A stretch of 64,000 nt of DNA, taken from contig CM019069.1 in the NCBI GenBank assembly GCA_009667805.1, positions 98,863,204 through 98,927,203 on the forward strand, written 5' to 3'. The position numbers were made by a program, and so were the translations under genes. Origin of the DNA: Leptobrachium leishanense. Taxonomy: Eukaryota; Chordata; Amphibia; Anura; Megophryidae. The notes below the pieces were generated by a model, which saw nothing but the letters and a program-made list of their open reading frames with translations, was not told where the DNA came from and made no database searches. This document shows positions 1-11,329 of the stretch, in pieces (positions within the stretch are counted from its first letter, which is position 1; every line of letters starts with the position of its first letter).

Positions 1-235
1 GCTGAGCGCTATTGTGACGTCCTCTGTCCCCGCAGCGCTGCCTGGGGTTCCTCCTCCACCTATTCAGTCCAAGGGTGAGGAGGAGTACGAGGTCCGTGCT
101 ATCCTGAAGTCCCGTGTGGTCACAGGGGTTGTCCAGTACCTTGTGGATTGGGAGGGTTATGGTCCTGAGGATAGGTCTTGGCTGCAAGACAGCAATATCC
201 ATGCGCCTCGTCTGGTTTGACAGTTTCATGCGGCC
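1..235 (+). mobile_element. Ty3/gypsy chromovirus pol, C-terminal chromodomain remnant
   Basis: The frame is open from the window edge and carries a proline-rich linker followed by a chromodomain. Visible residues are EYEVRAIL, the aromatic-rich [10 protein letters not shown] and the SWL segment, followed by HAPRLV. This order is typical of the chromodomain at the C-terminus of integrase in vertebrate chromoviruses, where it tethers the integration complex to chromatin. A TGA at 218-220 interrupts a tail that would otherwise run on to a second stop near 253. The rest of pol lies left of the window. The copy is therefore a dead 3' remnant. Assignment to Ty3/gypsy is firm; the exact family is not known. 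Confidence 0.85.
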
Positions 236-1140
236 CATCCTTCTGCAATAAGATAGGTGTCTGTGGAGGCGATGTGATGGTGTTTGTGTTAATAAGGGTT
301 GCTGCCTACCAGGTATTGCACATAAACCTCAACAAAATGTGCAAAAAGATTACGGGAGAAATTGTGGGGTTCCTAGTGGCGCAATGGATACTTTAAATAT
401 ATTGATTTTTGATTTTTCTAAATCCTGGACATGTGCCTAAACAACCGTTATATACTTCAATTAGGGCCTATGTCCACAATGGATACAGTGGTCATTAAAT
501 ATAAACAGAGATGGACCGATTTATCCCAATTGTGTGCAAAATCACATCAACATCCAGAATAGCAGTGATGATCAATTGTCAACATGCATAAATATCAAAT
601 ACCTATAATAAAATCGTATACAATAAAACCACATGTGCAAAATACATGTATAAAGTGCACGTGCTCGTATATACTTCCTTTCTCATAAAGTGCATATACA
701 AAAATTGTGTCAAAGTGATGTGCAAATTTTTTTTGAAGTATTGTCCTCTTTTAAAAGTTATTCAGTCTCAGATCATTCCTAAAACCAATAGTGCATGTGC
801 AAAAGTGCAAAGTGTAAATAAAGTCATATAAGGGTTCACAAATCACCCTTATTTCACAAAAATTGCGCTGCGAAGGTTGGGGTCCTGCCGTCGCTGTTTC
901 CTCCTCAATTGACGGATTCTGGTTGAAATACAAAGGGGAAGAGAGAGAGAGAGAGAAGGAGATAATAGTGCAGACTGTTTCCTACAGTTCCTGATGAGAA
1001 TATGATAAAAAAAAACACTCACAGATTAATGAGCCCGATAATTCCCGGCTCTAGGTTGAAGCACTTCACACCAATTATAGAGTGGTGTTTCCCTTCTTTG
1101 TGTCCTTCGATTATCCTCAAATGAAATGCACAAGAGACAA
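236..1140. other. AT-rich non-coding stretch, no gene seen
   Basis: No coding exon, RNA gene or transposon terminus could be recognised here. A short GA-rich run lies at about 938-957. It may be non-coding tail of the adjoining gypsy element or ordinary intergenic DNA. Confidence 0.4.
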
Positions 1141-1141
1141 C

Positions 1142-1981
1142 GCTCTCATAGCATAACAGTTTATAAAAAAACGCAGTAAAATTATGCTGTCAGTCTAACT
1201 CACCGATGTTGGAGCCTCGGTTGTATCAGGCTCGGCTTATAAACAGATGGTACTGCTTAGTTAGGTGGGTACCAAACCCCTCTCTCCCGAACCGTCTGTC
1301 AGCTCCTGTCTTCAGATCTTAGTTGATTCCAGGGTGAATGAAGGAGGGGGGGCACAATCCCCTGCTGGTATGCTGACCTCAGACTGTCAAATATAATCTG
1401 AGGTGGTAAAGTTGAAGTGTAAATCCAATACCAATGGAATATGCAAAGCAGAGTGAATAAATTTAAAAAATGTATATTTATTAAAGGTAAAAAATATATG
1501 GGGGGGGGGGTAACTGAAACGCGTTTCGGCACTTAGTCTGTGCCTTCCTCAGTCAGTATAGCAAAAAGGGTAAAGTTTACCCTTTTTGCTATACTGACTG
1601 AGGAAGACACATGCTAAGTGCCGAAACGCGTTTCAGTTAATAAATATCCATTTTTTAAAATTCATTCACTCTGCTTTGCATATTCCATTGGTATTGGATT
1701 TACACTTCAACTTTACCACCTCAGATTGTAATTAACAGTCTGAGGACAGCATACCAGCAGAGGACTGTGCCCCCCCTCCTCCATTCACCCTGGAATCAAC
1801 TAAGATCTGAAGACAGGAGCTGACAGACGGTTCGGGAGAGAGGGGTTTGGTACCCACCTATCTAAGGAGTACCATCTGCTTATAAACCGAGCCTGATACA
1901 ACCGAGGCTCCAACATCAGTGAGTTAGACTGACAGCATAATTTTACCGCGTTTTTTATAAACTGTGTTATGCTAGGAGAGC
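1142..1981. repeat. Near-perfect 840-bp palindrome (foldback element)
   Basis: The left arm (about 1142-1574) is repeated as its reverse complement in the right arm (about 1576-1981), with the axis near 1575. Each arm holds the 12-base palindrome GAAACGCGTTTC (about 1517-1528 and 1624-1635), and the arms meet at a gap-free centre (gcaaaaagggtaaa and its complement). The left arm has about 30 extra bases, including a run of ten G at 1501-1510. By eye the arms differ at only a few positions, so the hairpin is young or kept homogeneous. No coding capacity is seen. Confidence 0.85.
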
Positions 1982-2640
1982 TGGCTGGCTGGGTGACAGA
2001 AGTAAGAGCTGGCAGGTAGGCGTCTGAAGGGGCGGGGCTTGGCGTGATGATGCGCAACCGCCGGCCTTAAGTACAGAGCGGAGTCTCTACTCGTCGCCCT
2101 GACGTGGAGTATAGTATATTTCCCGCATCACCAGCTGTACCTGGAGTCAGTTTTGCTTTCCTGCTATTCCAGTTACCGATTGTTGACAGACCCGGCTTTC
2201 CTACTGACGATTCTCATGCTTCATTCCCTGTGTGTTTGTCTTTGTCGCAGGCCTATGTTTCGCCGCCTGTTTCCCTTTGGGAGTTCTGCCCTACAGGTTG
2301 TTCGCCTAATTTGCTTAGCGGTTCCTAAGCCTGGGTACTCTATATCGAGCAAAATCTATGCAAGTAGACCGGTCTTACAATTCACTGAATCTGTCAAGTC
2401 GCTATATAGAAGTCCTGCCCTGCAGGCTGCTGAATATAGAGAGTGCCGAAGTTGGGTAATTGAGAGCAAGTATAAGTGTATTTCCTCTAACATATATACT
2501 TCGTGCACCACGACTGTTAAAAGCAATCACAACTATAATCGATAACCACGCTTTAAGTCTTTATATCTGTGTACAAAGAGTTAAAGTACTTTCGCTCTGC
2601 GTTCTCTTGGTCTTGAAACCAATTGGTGTTGAGTGGTATT
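1982..2640. other. Possible LTR-like remnant, GC-rich start
   Basis: This stretch has a GC-rich ggggcggggcttgg block near 2029-2042, then promoter-like and pyrimidine-rich sequence. Its general composition resembles the solo LTR at 57950-58497 (both contain a gacccggct motif followed by short CT-rich phrases). No terminal TG...CA pair or target duplication was found, so the call is an inference only. Confidence 0.25.
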
Positions 2641-2664
2641 GAGGTTTATGTACTACCTCCCTGG

Positions 2665-3085
2665 TTTGGGACTTAAGGTATTACATAGGCTGAAACAAGA
2701 CCTGCGTCCATCGGGTTCAGCCTCTCACACAACACCTACTGCGGTTGATCCAAAAGAAGGCAAAAAACCCTGTCTGAAATGCTTGCCAATATGCAACAAA
2801 CTAGGGAAAAATTCCTTCTTGACCCCAGAATGGCAGTCAGATTTTTCCTTGGATCAAGAAGCTTACCCACATATTAAATATTATAACCCTTAATATTCTG
2901 TGACTGCAGGAAGTCATCCAGTCGTTTTTAAAAGTCTGTACAGTCTCTGACCCAACCACCTCAACAGGCCGAGAATTCCACAGCTTTATTGTTCTCACCG
3001 TAAAATAACCCTTCCTAGGCTTTTAGGCTGAATTTCCTTTCGTCCAATCTAAATGGGTGACCTCTTGTCCTTAAACTTTCATATT
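2665..3085 (+). repeat. Dispersed repeat family A, copy 1
   Basis: The copy starts near tacataggctgaaacaaga and runs through a segment containing gatccaaaagaaggcaaaaa and cttcttgaccccagaatgg. Closely similar copies lie in the same orientation at 36844-37150 and 60131-60545. It has no long open frame and no clear terminal repeats. This sequence is a familiar high-copy anuran repeat, but its class (SINE-like or DNA-type) cannot be settled here. Confidence 0.75.
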
Positions 3086-4781
3086 GTAGTCATCTGTTCA
3101 TTTAAGATCCAAACTACGCTTATCCTGGGTGAGCGCCATAGCGCCCGTTACACCTATGAGGATTACAAAATCCTAACACTAATTACTCTTTGCAGTAATT
3201 ACCTCACCGCTGCGCTAAACTGAAAAGTTAACCACAGCTAGAAGCTTGAGAGAGTATACCTCTCTGGAGAAGTACACTTTCGAAAACTTGTCTTTTAAAT
3301 GTAATGTTAGTCCAATATAAAAAGGTATCACTATGTACTGCTATACTCTGGTGATGTTAAAAGAAAATAACATGTATTTTTATTTATGGAGGGGGGGTTC
3401 TTCATGTATTCTTGTACCTTGGCCCTGAGGGTTATAGTTACGCCTCTGACTGAGGGCTGAGTGAATCTGGATTATAAAGGTAAGGAAGTGCCATCAGGTA
3501 AGTGTGATAATTGCCCATTCACTGCAAGTGTAAGACCAGAAGGGGTGATCCAATATAGGTTCACTGCAGCTATAGGTGGTTTGCAGCAATCTGAGAAGTC
3601 CAGTGGCAGACTGCATAACGGCTTGCATGCCAGAGGTCATGGGTTCAAGTCGAGGAAGGGTGGCCATGTCTGGCTGTTGTCTGCAGGGATCGGTGTGGAC
3701 CATGACAATCACATTAAGTTTGAGTGCAAGAGTCAGGCAAAACATAATCTTAAAGGATTCAAAAAATCGTGCAGTCTGCGCCAGGCTTAACTATTTTTAA
3801 AGATTGTCAATATATTTTGTTGCTGTGAACTCATACTTGCCCCTCAGATGGAATATGCCGTTAAAACAATAAGTGCAGTGCTCAAGCCGTTCTGCTATAC
3901 AGCTTGAGCGCTGTGCTGAGCTGCAGCCTTGGAATAGGGGCCACAGTGTTGAATCTATTCCTGAAGTTAGTACCACAGCCACTAGCTCCCAGAACCCCAG
4001 CGCAGATCTAGGATCTGTGACATCTGCCAAAAGATGTCCTCTGCTCGAGAGATGCAGCAAACCCAACTATTGATTTTGCCTTGTTAGGCCACATCAGCAG
4101 GATATAACTGATATCCATATACTCCCCTCCAACAAGGGGTCCATGTTTGGATTACCTGTACACTTAAAGAAAGCAAAAACAAGATTTATGAGACTACGGA
4201 GATCAGGTAACAGCAATAGTGGCCTGCTCTACAGTGGGTCCCCGTCTCAGGTCTCAGAGGGTTTTAGTTCAGTTGTCAAAGAAGACTACATATATCCACT
4301 ATGCCCTCCTGACAAGGCTAAAACAATCCTTGGGGGTTGCGGTTGCTCTTATGCAGAAGACATTGACTTTGCATTTCAGTTCTGGCCACCTTTTTGGGTG
4401 ACAGCAGACTGATTTGCATATCGTATAGCATTCTCTGTAATGGAACAATCAAGCTAAAATTAGATATCCGCGCAAGTATCCATCGCAAGGCAGGCCACTA
4501 GTGCTGCTGCCAGTTTTCTTTAATCTCATACCTTGGTTTTGACCAACTTCAAGATATACTGTAATTGTAGCTCTTAACCTCCAAAGTAAGTATTTTTTTT
4601 ATAATAAATCAAACATGAATATTTATTTATTTGGTCTTCAAGCAAATTTCACCATCGGCAAATCAATGGGAAATCAAACACACAAGTTACATTTCTATGA
4701 ACTACTCACATTAAATATGAACGCAAGTAAAGTTTGTTGCAATCATCATAGAAAAAAAATGTTCTCATTTAATAAAAATAC
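3086..4781. other. Probable MPG intron, no further exon recognised
   Basis: The stretch lies downstream (on the minus strand) of the MPG exon donor. No continuation of the MPG catalytic domain is readable in any minus frame. A short segment at about 3308-3342 (ccaatataaaaaggtatcac) is the reverse complement of a repeat also present near 54630-54660. Confidence 0.45.
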
Positions 4782-5001
4782 CTTTCCCAACAAGGTTTTT
4801 GCCAGAGCCGTACATGTCTGTTCATAGAAGTCAGATTTGAGACGATTCCTGTTTTGGAAGTATTGGCTTGTGGATGAATCCTGTTTATTGTCAATGTCAC
4901 CTTTTTCATTGCTTTCAGTCACACATAGATGTGTGTCTTCCAACAACTGCATTCGAGGTTTTTTTGCAGGAAATCTTGACATCTTAGTTGGGTAAATACA
5001 T
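4782..5001 (-). CDS. mpg: MPG (3-methyladenine DNA glycosylase) exon carrying the N-terminal region
   Basis: MPG (AAG) is a monofunctional nuclear DNA glycosylase that starts base excision repair of alkylated and deaminated purines such as 3-methyladenine, hypoxanthine and ethenoadenine. The exon is bounded on the minus strand by a polypyrimidine/AG acceptor (ttgttttag, AG at 5003-5002) and an AAG/GTATTT donor at 4782/4781, phase 0. Translation from the ATG at 4982 gives 67 residues. These include a basic KKPR start region typical of the variable, nuclear-targeted N-terminus, a low-complexity acidic/serine stretch, and then RLKSDFYEQ...ALAKTLLGK. The last part matches the beginning of the conserved glycosylase fold (the human counterpart has RLGLEFF...LARAFLGQ). 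The frame stays open upstream to the acceptor, so a further 5' exon may add residues. Remaining exons with the catalytic residues must lie left of the window. Identity rests on this short match plus NPRL3 linkage. Confidence 0.82.
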
Positions 5002-5603
5002 CTAAAACAATAGAATGAAAAAGTAAACAATAAATCAATACTGGATCCAATAAACTTTTATTTTATCAGTTCAGCTCACAGCAGCAACAGCAAAAAACAT
5101 TTTTCCTTTGTTATCTTCCACAACCAAAAACAAAAGCGAACACATTTGTATTGCATATTTATTTGTTGCTTATTTTAAACCATTACTGGGTGGAATGACA
5201 CATGATGCTTTGAACAGTATTATATTCAGCGTATAACACTCATGTTACAGATGATGTTTTTTGTATAAATCTGTTTATTGGCACAGAACAGACATAATAA
5301 AGAATTCAGTAAAAAGACAGCATAACAACGGTTACAATAAAAAAGCAATAATAATCTGCAAGAGAGAACATTAGGAATTAATTTGTAAGTTTAGGACAGT
5401 TACAATCTATGTAAACAGTGTGTGTAACAGGGCGCTCATCCAAGTGGAGTAATGAGTCAGTGGGAGGGCAGAACCAATGGGAGGACAGGGGTTGGTATCA
5501 GTCCACAACCTTGTGAGTATGGAAGATGAAGATAAACTGTGCAATGGGTGTGAACCTCCAAGTGTCTGTAGGGGGAACCATGAGGTATCTCCAAAGATCC
5601 TGC
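5002..5603. other. MPG upstream intron or 5' flank
   Basis: AT-rich sequence with no recognisable first exon, CpG island or transposon terminus. If MPG has a separate first exon it is farther right. Confidence 0.35.
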
Positions 5604-6507
5604 TTAAAGGGACATGCATGTCTAGAAATCACTTTTTTTAAATTGACAGCTAAACACTTTTATACCAAAAGACAAACTCAAAAAGTTTGAAGAACTTGTA
5701 AAAAAAATTATTTATTTTCTTGCTTTAAACTCTGTCATTTCATCTTCTCCAGTGACGCCCCTCAGCTAGGGGTGTTTCATCAGCTCCCACTTCCTGAATA
5801 TTCCCCGCCCACTACTCCATCCATCAGCGCTTCACATGATCTAGCACAAGCTAAAACGGGAAACCTTGTGCATGCTCGGGACCTCAGACTATGGAAACTG
5901 AGGAACTGAATATTAACTAGCTCTGCAACTGTGAGAGCAAGACTTGCCCGCTGACTTGCTCGCTCACTCACTCACCTTCTGACTCGCTCACACATCAACT
6001 TGCACTCTTTCATGGTTTACCTACTCACTGTCTCACTCAAATTCCCTCACAGGTCACTCACTCTCGCACTATTTCTCACGCCGTCTGTCTCTTGTGTGCA
6101 TGCTCTCTTCACTTTTTCTTGTGCTCTTGCTGGTTTATCCTGCTGTGTCTCTCTCTGCTGTATTTCTCCCTGTGTGTATTGATTTCTTTCCTTTCCTGTC
6201 TCTGCAGTAGCTCGGGGTGAGCTGGGGTCAGCCCCTCCCCTTAGCTCACAGTGCAAGATGGAGGTGGAGCAACTCCGTTGCACATGCTCAGTGCATTTTT
6301 ATGCATTCCACAGAATACACACTGATTGGTTAGCTCAAAGTGCCTCCTGAGGTGGATGTTGAAAACTTCAAGAAAGAAAAGCAAGTAAATATGAAAAAAA
6401 TATCATATTTATTTGCTTTTTATGCCTGTTGAATGACACAATTGCTCATTCAAAGGGCATAGCATGTTTTTAAAAGGCACACTGACAAAGCTTGCATGTC
6501 CCTTTAA
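5604..6507. mobile_element. TTAA-flanked MITE (piggyBac/Kolobok-like), about 900 bp
   Basis: The ends form inverted terminal repeats: TTAAAGGGACATGCATG at 5604 and its complement GCATGTCCCTTTAA ending at 6507. The TTAA at each end is the expected target duplication of piggyBac- or Kolobok-type elements. The interior has no transposase frame, so this is a non-autonomous copy. The interior at 5930-6180 is rich in ctcactcac/ctctct pyrimidine repeats. Confidence 0.75.
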
Positions 6508-6542
6508 ACTATCTTGTTGTGAGGAAGAAACCTGATGCATAA

Positions 6543-6969
6543 GGCTGGGGTCAGACCAGCGCACTTTTAACGTGCGTTCTGGCGCATATAATTACGGCCG
6601 CACTAGCAGCAGATGACGGGCAATGACGGACAATATACGATGTACGGCTGCACAAAAGTCCGGCCGTGCAACGCAAGTGGAATTTGAACGCATTTTTTTG
6701 AGAACGCTGAACCGCTAGTACTGACGTACTGAATGCGCAGCTGCGGCATAGCGGCATGTGTGCGTGATTAGGAGATGTCAGACGCTGCTAATGTCCAGCC
6801 TACATAACGTCCAGTCGCAAAAAGAGTTTTATTGACGATCCGTACAAAATCACGCCCGAAAATGCGCGTCGTCTGACCGTTTTTGCGCATTCCGTGAAAA
6901 AATATGTCAATGCGTTCGGATGCACTTTTTCACGTTCGCGGGGAAAAATGCTTTCGTCTGACCCTAGCC
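6543..6969. mobile_element. CpG-rich 427-bp MITE, family H1, copy 1
   Basis: Terminal inverted repeats GGCTGGGGTCAGAC and GTCTGACCCTAGCC flank a CpG-rich interior. The flanking trinucleotide TAA occurs on both sides (6540-6542 and 6970-6972), a 3-bp target duplication. Three further copies lie at 8593, 13136 and 35107. A 3-bp A/T-rich duplication suggests a PIF/Harbinger origin, but no transposase is present to confirm it. Confidence 0.8.
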
Positions 6970-7551
6970 TAAGGGAGTGCCATATTGTAAAGAATTTTCT
7001 CACAGATGTTGCGACCTACAATTCACAAAATTCTTTCAATGTAATAGATGGCCAGAGATTCATGGGAGTTGTAGTTTAGAAACATCCAAGGGACCAGAGT
7101 TTGAGAGCCTTGTTTTAAACAGTTAATAAAAGTCCCAATAACTAGGTTGGAAAACATTTCCCAATACTTGGCAGAAGATACCTGCTTCTGACACCGAAAA
7201 ATGTCTGAAATCCAGTCAAAGGGGGATAGAGAAGGTGAGTGCACCTAATAGCTTCAAAGGCCCACCCGCCACAGCGACAGCATGGTATGCCCTGGGGCAG
7301 GAAAGGGTTTAAAACAAAAAGTCTGTTACAATTTATTTATTTTTTTTAAAAAAGAATAACTTTTAAGAAAAAAACTGGGAAACAAAAATTTCATCAAAAA
7401 AATACAAAAAGGTGTTCTAAAAAATAAAGACTTTTTTGCTGAAAATTTTAAAAACAAAAACGCCTTAAAAAAACACAAAAAAAAGGATATTTACATTGAA
7501 ACCTGTGGGATTCGCCTGTTTAACCCCTTAAGAACCACTGACGAACATACA
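6970..7551. other. Intergenic/intronic, no gene seen
   Basis: Contains the common transposon-like phrase gggagttgtagttt near 7065-7078 and an A-rich low-complexity block at 7340-7490. No coding or RNA feature is supported. Confidence 0.4.
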
Positions 7552-7700
7552 GTCAGGTTCAGAAATATTGGGACAGCGACACAATTCTAACATCTTTGGC
7601 TCTATACACCACCACAATGGAGTTGGAATGAAACAAACACAATGTGCTTTAACTGCAGCCTGTCAGCTTTAATTTGAGGGTATGTGCATCCAACTCAGGT
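7552..7700 (+). mobile_element. Tc1/mariner terminal fragment (same family as the MITE at 15463)
   Basis: The phrase cagtcaggttcagaaatatt followed by gggacagcgacac is the terminal inverted repeat of a widespread Tc1-like family. The following 140 bp match, in the opposite orientation, the right half of the small MITE at 15463-15627. The opposite end was not found, so the copy is truncated or decayed. Confidence 0.7.
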
Positions 7701-8080
7701 GAACGGCGTAGGACTTACAGCAGTTTGCAGATGTGCCTTTGCCACTGAAGAAGCCTGTGTAACAGGTATCCAGGAGGACCGTTTTTAGGGTAAGCAGGTA
7801 ACTCAATAATACCTGATACGTCTCCATTTGAGGGTTGGCAGCTCTCACTCTGAGCAATCACGTATATTACTAAGCTTTCCCTTATCAGACAATATTGCAC
7901 CATATGCGCTTTTCTGTTCTTTTTGAGGTGCTACGTGTAAGAAGACTTCACCTGGTATTCTGCTTAAAGCCACCTGCCAAAGTGGGGCCACTTTTTCAAT
8001 AAGGGACACCTGCAATCTTGTGCCTTTCCTCTGGGGACTTCTATGAAGCGCTAAACCCACACCCATTATCCCTTTCACGA

Positions 8081-8155
8081 TATTTTACCAGGAAGGATAC
8101 ATTGAGGTTTCTCTTGTTTTCAGGAATGTCCTGGGAATTGACAGTTTAGTAAAAT
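8081..8155 (+). repeat. Dispersed repeat family B fragment, copy 1
   Basis: The core caggaaggatacattgag, followed by tttctcttgttttca, recurs at 15675, 32940 and, on the other strand, near 56441-56466. No coding capacity is seen; the class is unknown. Confidence 0.6.
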
Positions 8156-8592
8156 TCACAGTTTGTTGCAGCAAGTTCGGTGCTTGGTGAATAGAGCCAT
8201 GTGTTGTAGAGAAGTATGGTGTGTTAGGGGCAATGTGTTATAGAGAGGCAATTATAGTGTTAGTGAAGCAGAGTGTATTTTGGAGAAGCAGAGGAGCAAA
8301 AAGTTGCCCCAACCTCCCTGATTTGGAAGACTATCTAAACCTCCTGAGATACCTGATGTGTGGGAGGAAGAGGGGGTGATAACTTGCACGATTTGACTAA
8401 TAAAATTAGGTTATGTGTTCCTTTAACACTTTCTGTCATGACAACAGCCTGTATATTTTTTTTTGGGGGGGGCAAAACGGTTTAATATTGGCTGCCATCA
8501 CCTTACAGAGGAATAAAAAGGGGAGAGGGAGGGGTAGGTTTAGATAAGGAAGCAGGTATTTTATGAAATGCGTTTGTGAATGTGCGCTTTTA
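8156..8592. other. No gene; weak GT/AG-rich tandem texture
   Basis: Around 8200-8300 short phrases such as gtgttgtagagaagta and gtgttatagagaggca recur in degenerate form. No coding frame, RNA gene or terminal repeat is seen. Confidence 0.35.
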
Positions 8593-8981
8593 GGCTAGGG
8601 TCCCTGCGAACGTGAAAAAGTGCGTCCAAAAGAAATGATGTATTTTTTCACGGAATGCGCAAAAACGGGCAGACAACGCGCATTTGCGGGCGTGATTTTG
8701 TACGGATCGTCAATAAAACTCTTTTTGCATCTGGACGTTATGTAGGCTGGACATTAGCAGTGTCTGACATCTCCTAATCACGCACACACGCCGCTATGCC
8801 GCAGCTGCGCACTCAGTACGTCAGTACTAGCGGTTCAGCGTTCTCAGAAAAATGCGTTCAAATTCCACTTGCGTTGCACGGCCGGACTTTTGTGCCGTCA
8901 TTGCCCGTCGTCTGCTGCTAGTGCGGCCGTAATTATGTGCGCCAGAACGCACATTAAAAGTGCGCTGGTCTGACCCCAGCT
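8593..8981. mobile_element. CpG-rich MITE family H1, copy 2 (inverted)
   Basis: This copy lies in reverse orientation to copy 1: it opens with GGCTAGGGTCC and closes with GTCTGACCCCAGC. TTA is found on both sides (8590-8592 and about 8982-8984). It contains the same internal phrases as copy 1, such as gcggttcagcgttctcag. It is slightly shorter than the 427-bp copies. Confidence 0.75.
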
Positions 8982-9280
8982 TTAGCCTGGATACTGGGAT
9001 TATACTGGGATTATACTGGGATACTGGGGACACAGATAACAGCAGTTGCCATAAGAGATGTTGCTCTTAAAAGATTACTCTGACCTTTACTCGAGTTGCC
9101 AGTTAATCAGAAATACTTCAGTAATAAAGGACATATCGCAAATAAATCGTTACGTCTCAGTGTTACCCGAATCCTGCGATTATACGATATTAGAGAACGT
9201 TACACACTTTCGTTTTACAAAACCGGGTGGCAGAATGGCTACGTGTTCACCTAAACGAGTAAAAAAGAAGAAACGGTGCT

Positions 9281-9322
<42 letters not shown>
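9281..9322. repeat. (TA)n microsatellite
   Basis: A near-pure run of alternating T and A of about 38 bases follows a short T run. It makes an artificial Tyr-Ile peptide in one frame, which is not a gene. Confidence 0.9.
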
Positions 9323-9324
<2 letters not shown>

Positions 9325-9539
9325 TTGAATGTCATATTCATATAACTCACATACACTGATTAGACAGGAAAAAGACGTCTTTCTTCTTGGTAGAGGATAA
9401 TTTGAACCCTCCTAGAAGGACCGGTGACGTCACGGTGGTCATGTGACAGGAAGAGTCACATGGTACGAGTGCCAGAGGAAACAACGCGGGATATTCAAGT
9501 CAGTGTGATTTGGCACTGGCAGTAGAATACTGCGGAGCT

Positions 9540-10332
9540 CTCTCTGCACAGATCTGGACCCTTGGGCTGCACACTGAACTGGACCCCCTGGGCTGCACAC
9601 TGAACTGGACCCCCTGGGCTGCACATTGAACTGGACCCCCTGGGCTGCACATTGAACTGGACCCCCTGGGCTGCACATTGAACTGGACCCCCTGGGCTGC
9701 ACATTGAACTGGACCCCCTGGGCTGCGTACAGATCTGGACCCCTGGGCTGCGCACAGAACTGGACCCCCTGGGCTGCGCACTGAACTGGACCAACTGGGC
9801 TGCGCACTGAACTGGACCCCCTGGGCTGCGCACTGAACTGGACCCCCTGGGCTGCGCACTGAGCTGGACCCCCTAGGCTGCACACACACACCTGGACCCC
9901 CTGGGCTGCACACACACAACTGGACCCCCTGGGCTGCGCACACGGAGCTGGACCCCCTGGGCTGCGCACACGGAACTGGACCCCCTGGGCTGCGCACACA
10001 GAACTGGACCTCCTGGACTGCGCACACAGAACTGGACCCCCTGGGCTGCGCACACGGAGCTGGACCCCCTGGGCTGCGCACACGGAGCTGGACCCCCTGG
10101 GCTGCGCACACGGAGCTGGACCCCCTGGGCTGCGCACACGGAGCTGGACCCCCTGGGCTGCGCACACGGAGCTGGACCCCCTGGGCTGCGCACACGAAGC
10201 TGGACCCCCTGGGCTGCGCACACGGAGCTGGACCCCCTGGGCTGTGCACACGGAGCAGGACCCCCTGGGCTGCGCACTCGGAGCAGGACCCCCGGGCTGC
10301 GCACACTGAGCTGGACCTCCCCAGGCTGCTCA
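9540..10332. repeat. 27-bp GC-rich minisatellite, about 29 units
   Basis: The unit is about CTGGACCCCCTGGGCTGCGC plus a variable 7-base tail. Variants segregate in blocks: the left units carry acattgaa or acactgaa tails, while the right units (from about 9940) carry acacggag tails. Because the unit length is a multiple of three and lacks stops on the minus strand, all three minus frames stay open for up to about 270 codons. Those frames are artefacts. Confidence 0.95.
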
Positions 10333-10334
10333 AG

Positions 10335-10862
10335 CTGGGTAAGTATAATTCTGGGGGGGTCCTGTGCCTGGGTATATTAAATTCGGGAGGTCCTGTGCCT
10401 GGGTATATTAAATTCGGGAGGTCCTGTGCCTGGGTATATTAAATTCGGGAGGTCCTGTGCCTGGGTATATTATATTCTGGGGGGTCTGTGCCTGGGTATA
10501 TTAAATTGGGGGGGGGGGGTCCTGTGCCTGGGTATATTTAATTCTGGGGGTCCTGTGCCTGGGTATATTAAATTCGGGAGGTCCTGTGCCTGGGTATATT
10601 AAATTCGGGAGGTCCTGTGCCTGTGTATATTAAATTCTGGGGGGGTCTGTGCCTGGGTATATTAAATTGGGGGGGGGGTCCTGTGCCTGGGTATATTTAA
10701 TTCTGGGGGTCCTGTGCTGCTGGCTACATTAAATTCCAGGGGATCTGGTGGTGCTGGCTACATTAAATTCCAGGGGGTCTGGTGCCTGGGTACATTAAAT
10801 TCTGTGGGTCTGTGCCTGGGTATAATAAATTCTGGGGGGGGGATCTGTGCCTGGGTATGTTA
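10335..10862. repeat. Second tandem array, 31-36-bp unit, about 15 copies
   Basis: The unit is gtcctgtgcctgggtatatt followed by aaattcgggag or aaattctggggg. Unit length varies because the G-run expands and contracts (a run of ten G occurs near 10508). The last units lose part of the phrase and show ctggctacattaaattcc instead. The array directly follows the 27-bp minisatellite. Confidence 0.9.
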
Positions 10863-10899
10863 CTAGACATCACAGATTGAGGGGGAGGTTAGCTTACAT

Positions 10900-11005
10900 G
10901 GTGTAGAGGGGGTGCCACCCTCGTCCGCTGAGTGGCACGGTGGGTGGGTGCCACCCTTGTCCGCTGAGCGGCACCCGCCCTCGTCCGCTGAGCGGCACGG
11001 GGGGG
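10900..11005. repeat. Third short tandem array, about three units
   Basis: The phrase tcgtccgctgagcggcac (with ttgtccgctgag variant) appears three times at 35-40-base spacing, each containing the small palindrome ccgctgagcgg. It closes the block of three adjoining tandem arrays. Confidence 0.8.
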
Positions 11006-11329
11006 CAAGGGCACAGTGCGACTGCTCTGCACATTCTGGATTGCATTGAATGGAGTACTTTAGTCTTCTGGAGGTTTAAAAAGTGCACTAATTTTTTTAT
11101 TTCAGATCACCTGAACTGCAGAGAAGCAGCAGAAAGTATATTCTAATCTCCTTGGTGCTGAAACGGCCCTGTCGAGCGTAGCCGAAGTACAAACTTTTTT
11201 TTTATTATTTAAAAAAAAACCTTGATGAAGGCTGCATGGGGGGGGGACCCTGTCCCTGGTGCTGAAATTGGTTTTCAATAGGAGGGGTCTCATAAGAAGT
11301 CTTCAAAATGTCAAAAAGCGGGGGGGAAT

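Noticed and set aside
3590..3665. tRNA-like or SINE promoter (gggttcaagtcg resembles a B box)
   Set aside because: The A box, acceptor stem pairing and a repeated copy elsewhere are missing. A single B-box-like match is expected by chance.
9281..9340. Tyr-Ile repeat peptide
   Set aside because: Simple translation of the (TA)n microsatellite.
9439..10333. Long minus-strand open frames (up to about 277 codons) rich in QPRGSSSVCAAQ-type repeats
   Set aside because: They arise in all three frames because the 27-bp minisatellite unit is a multiple of three without stops. There is no start context, splice signal or domain.
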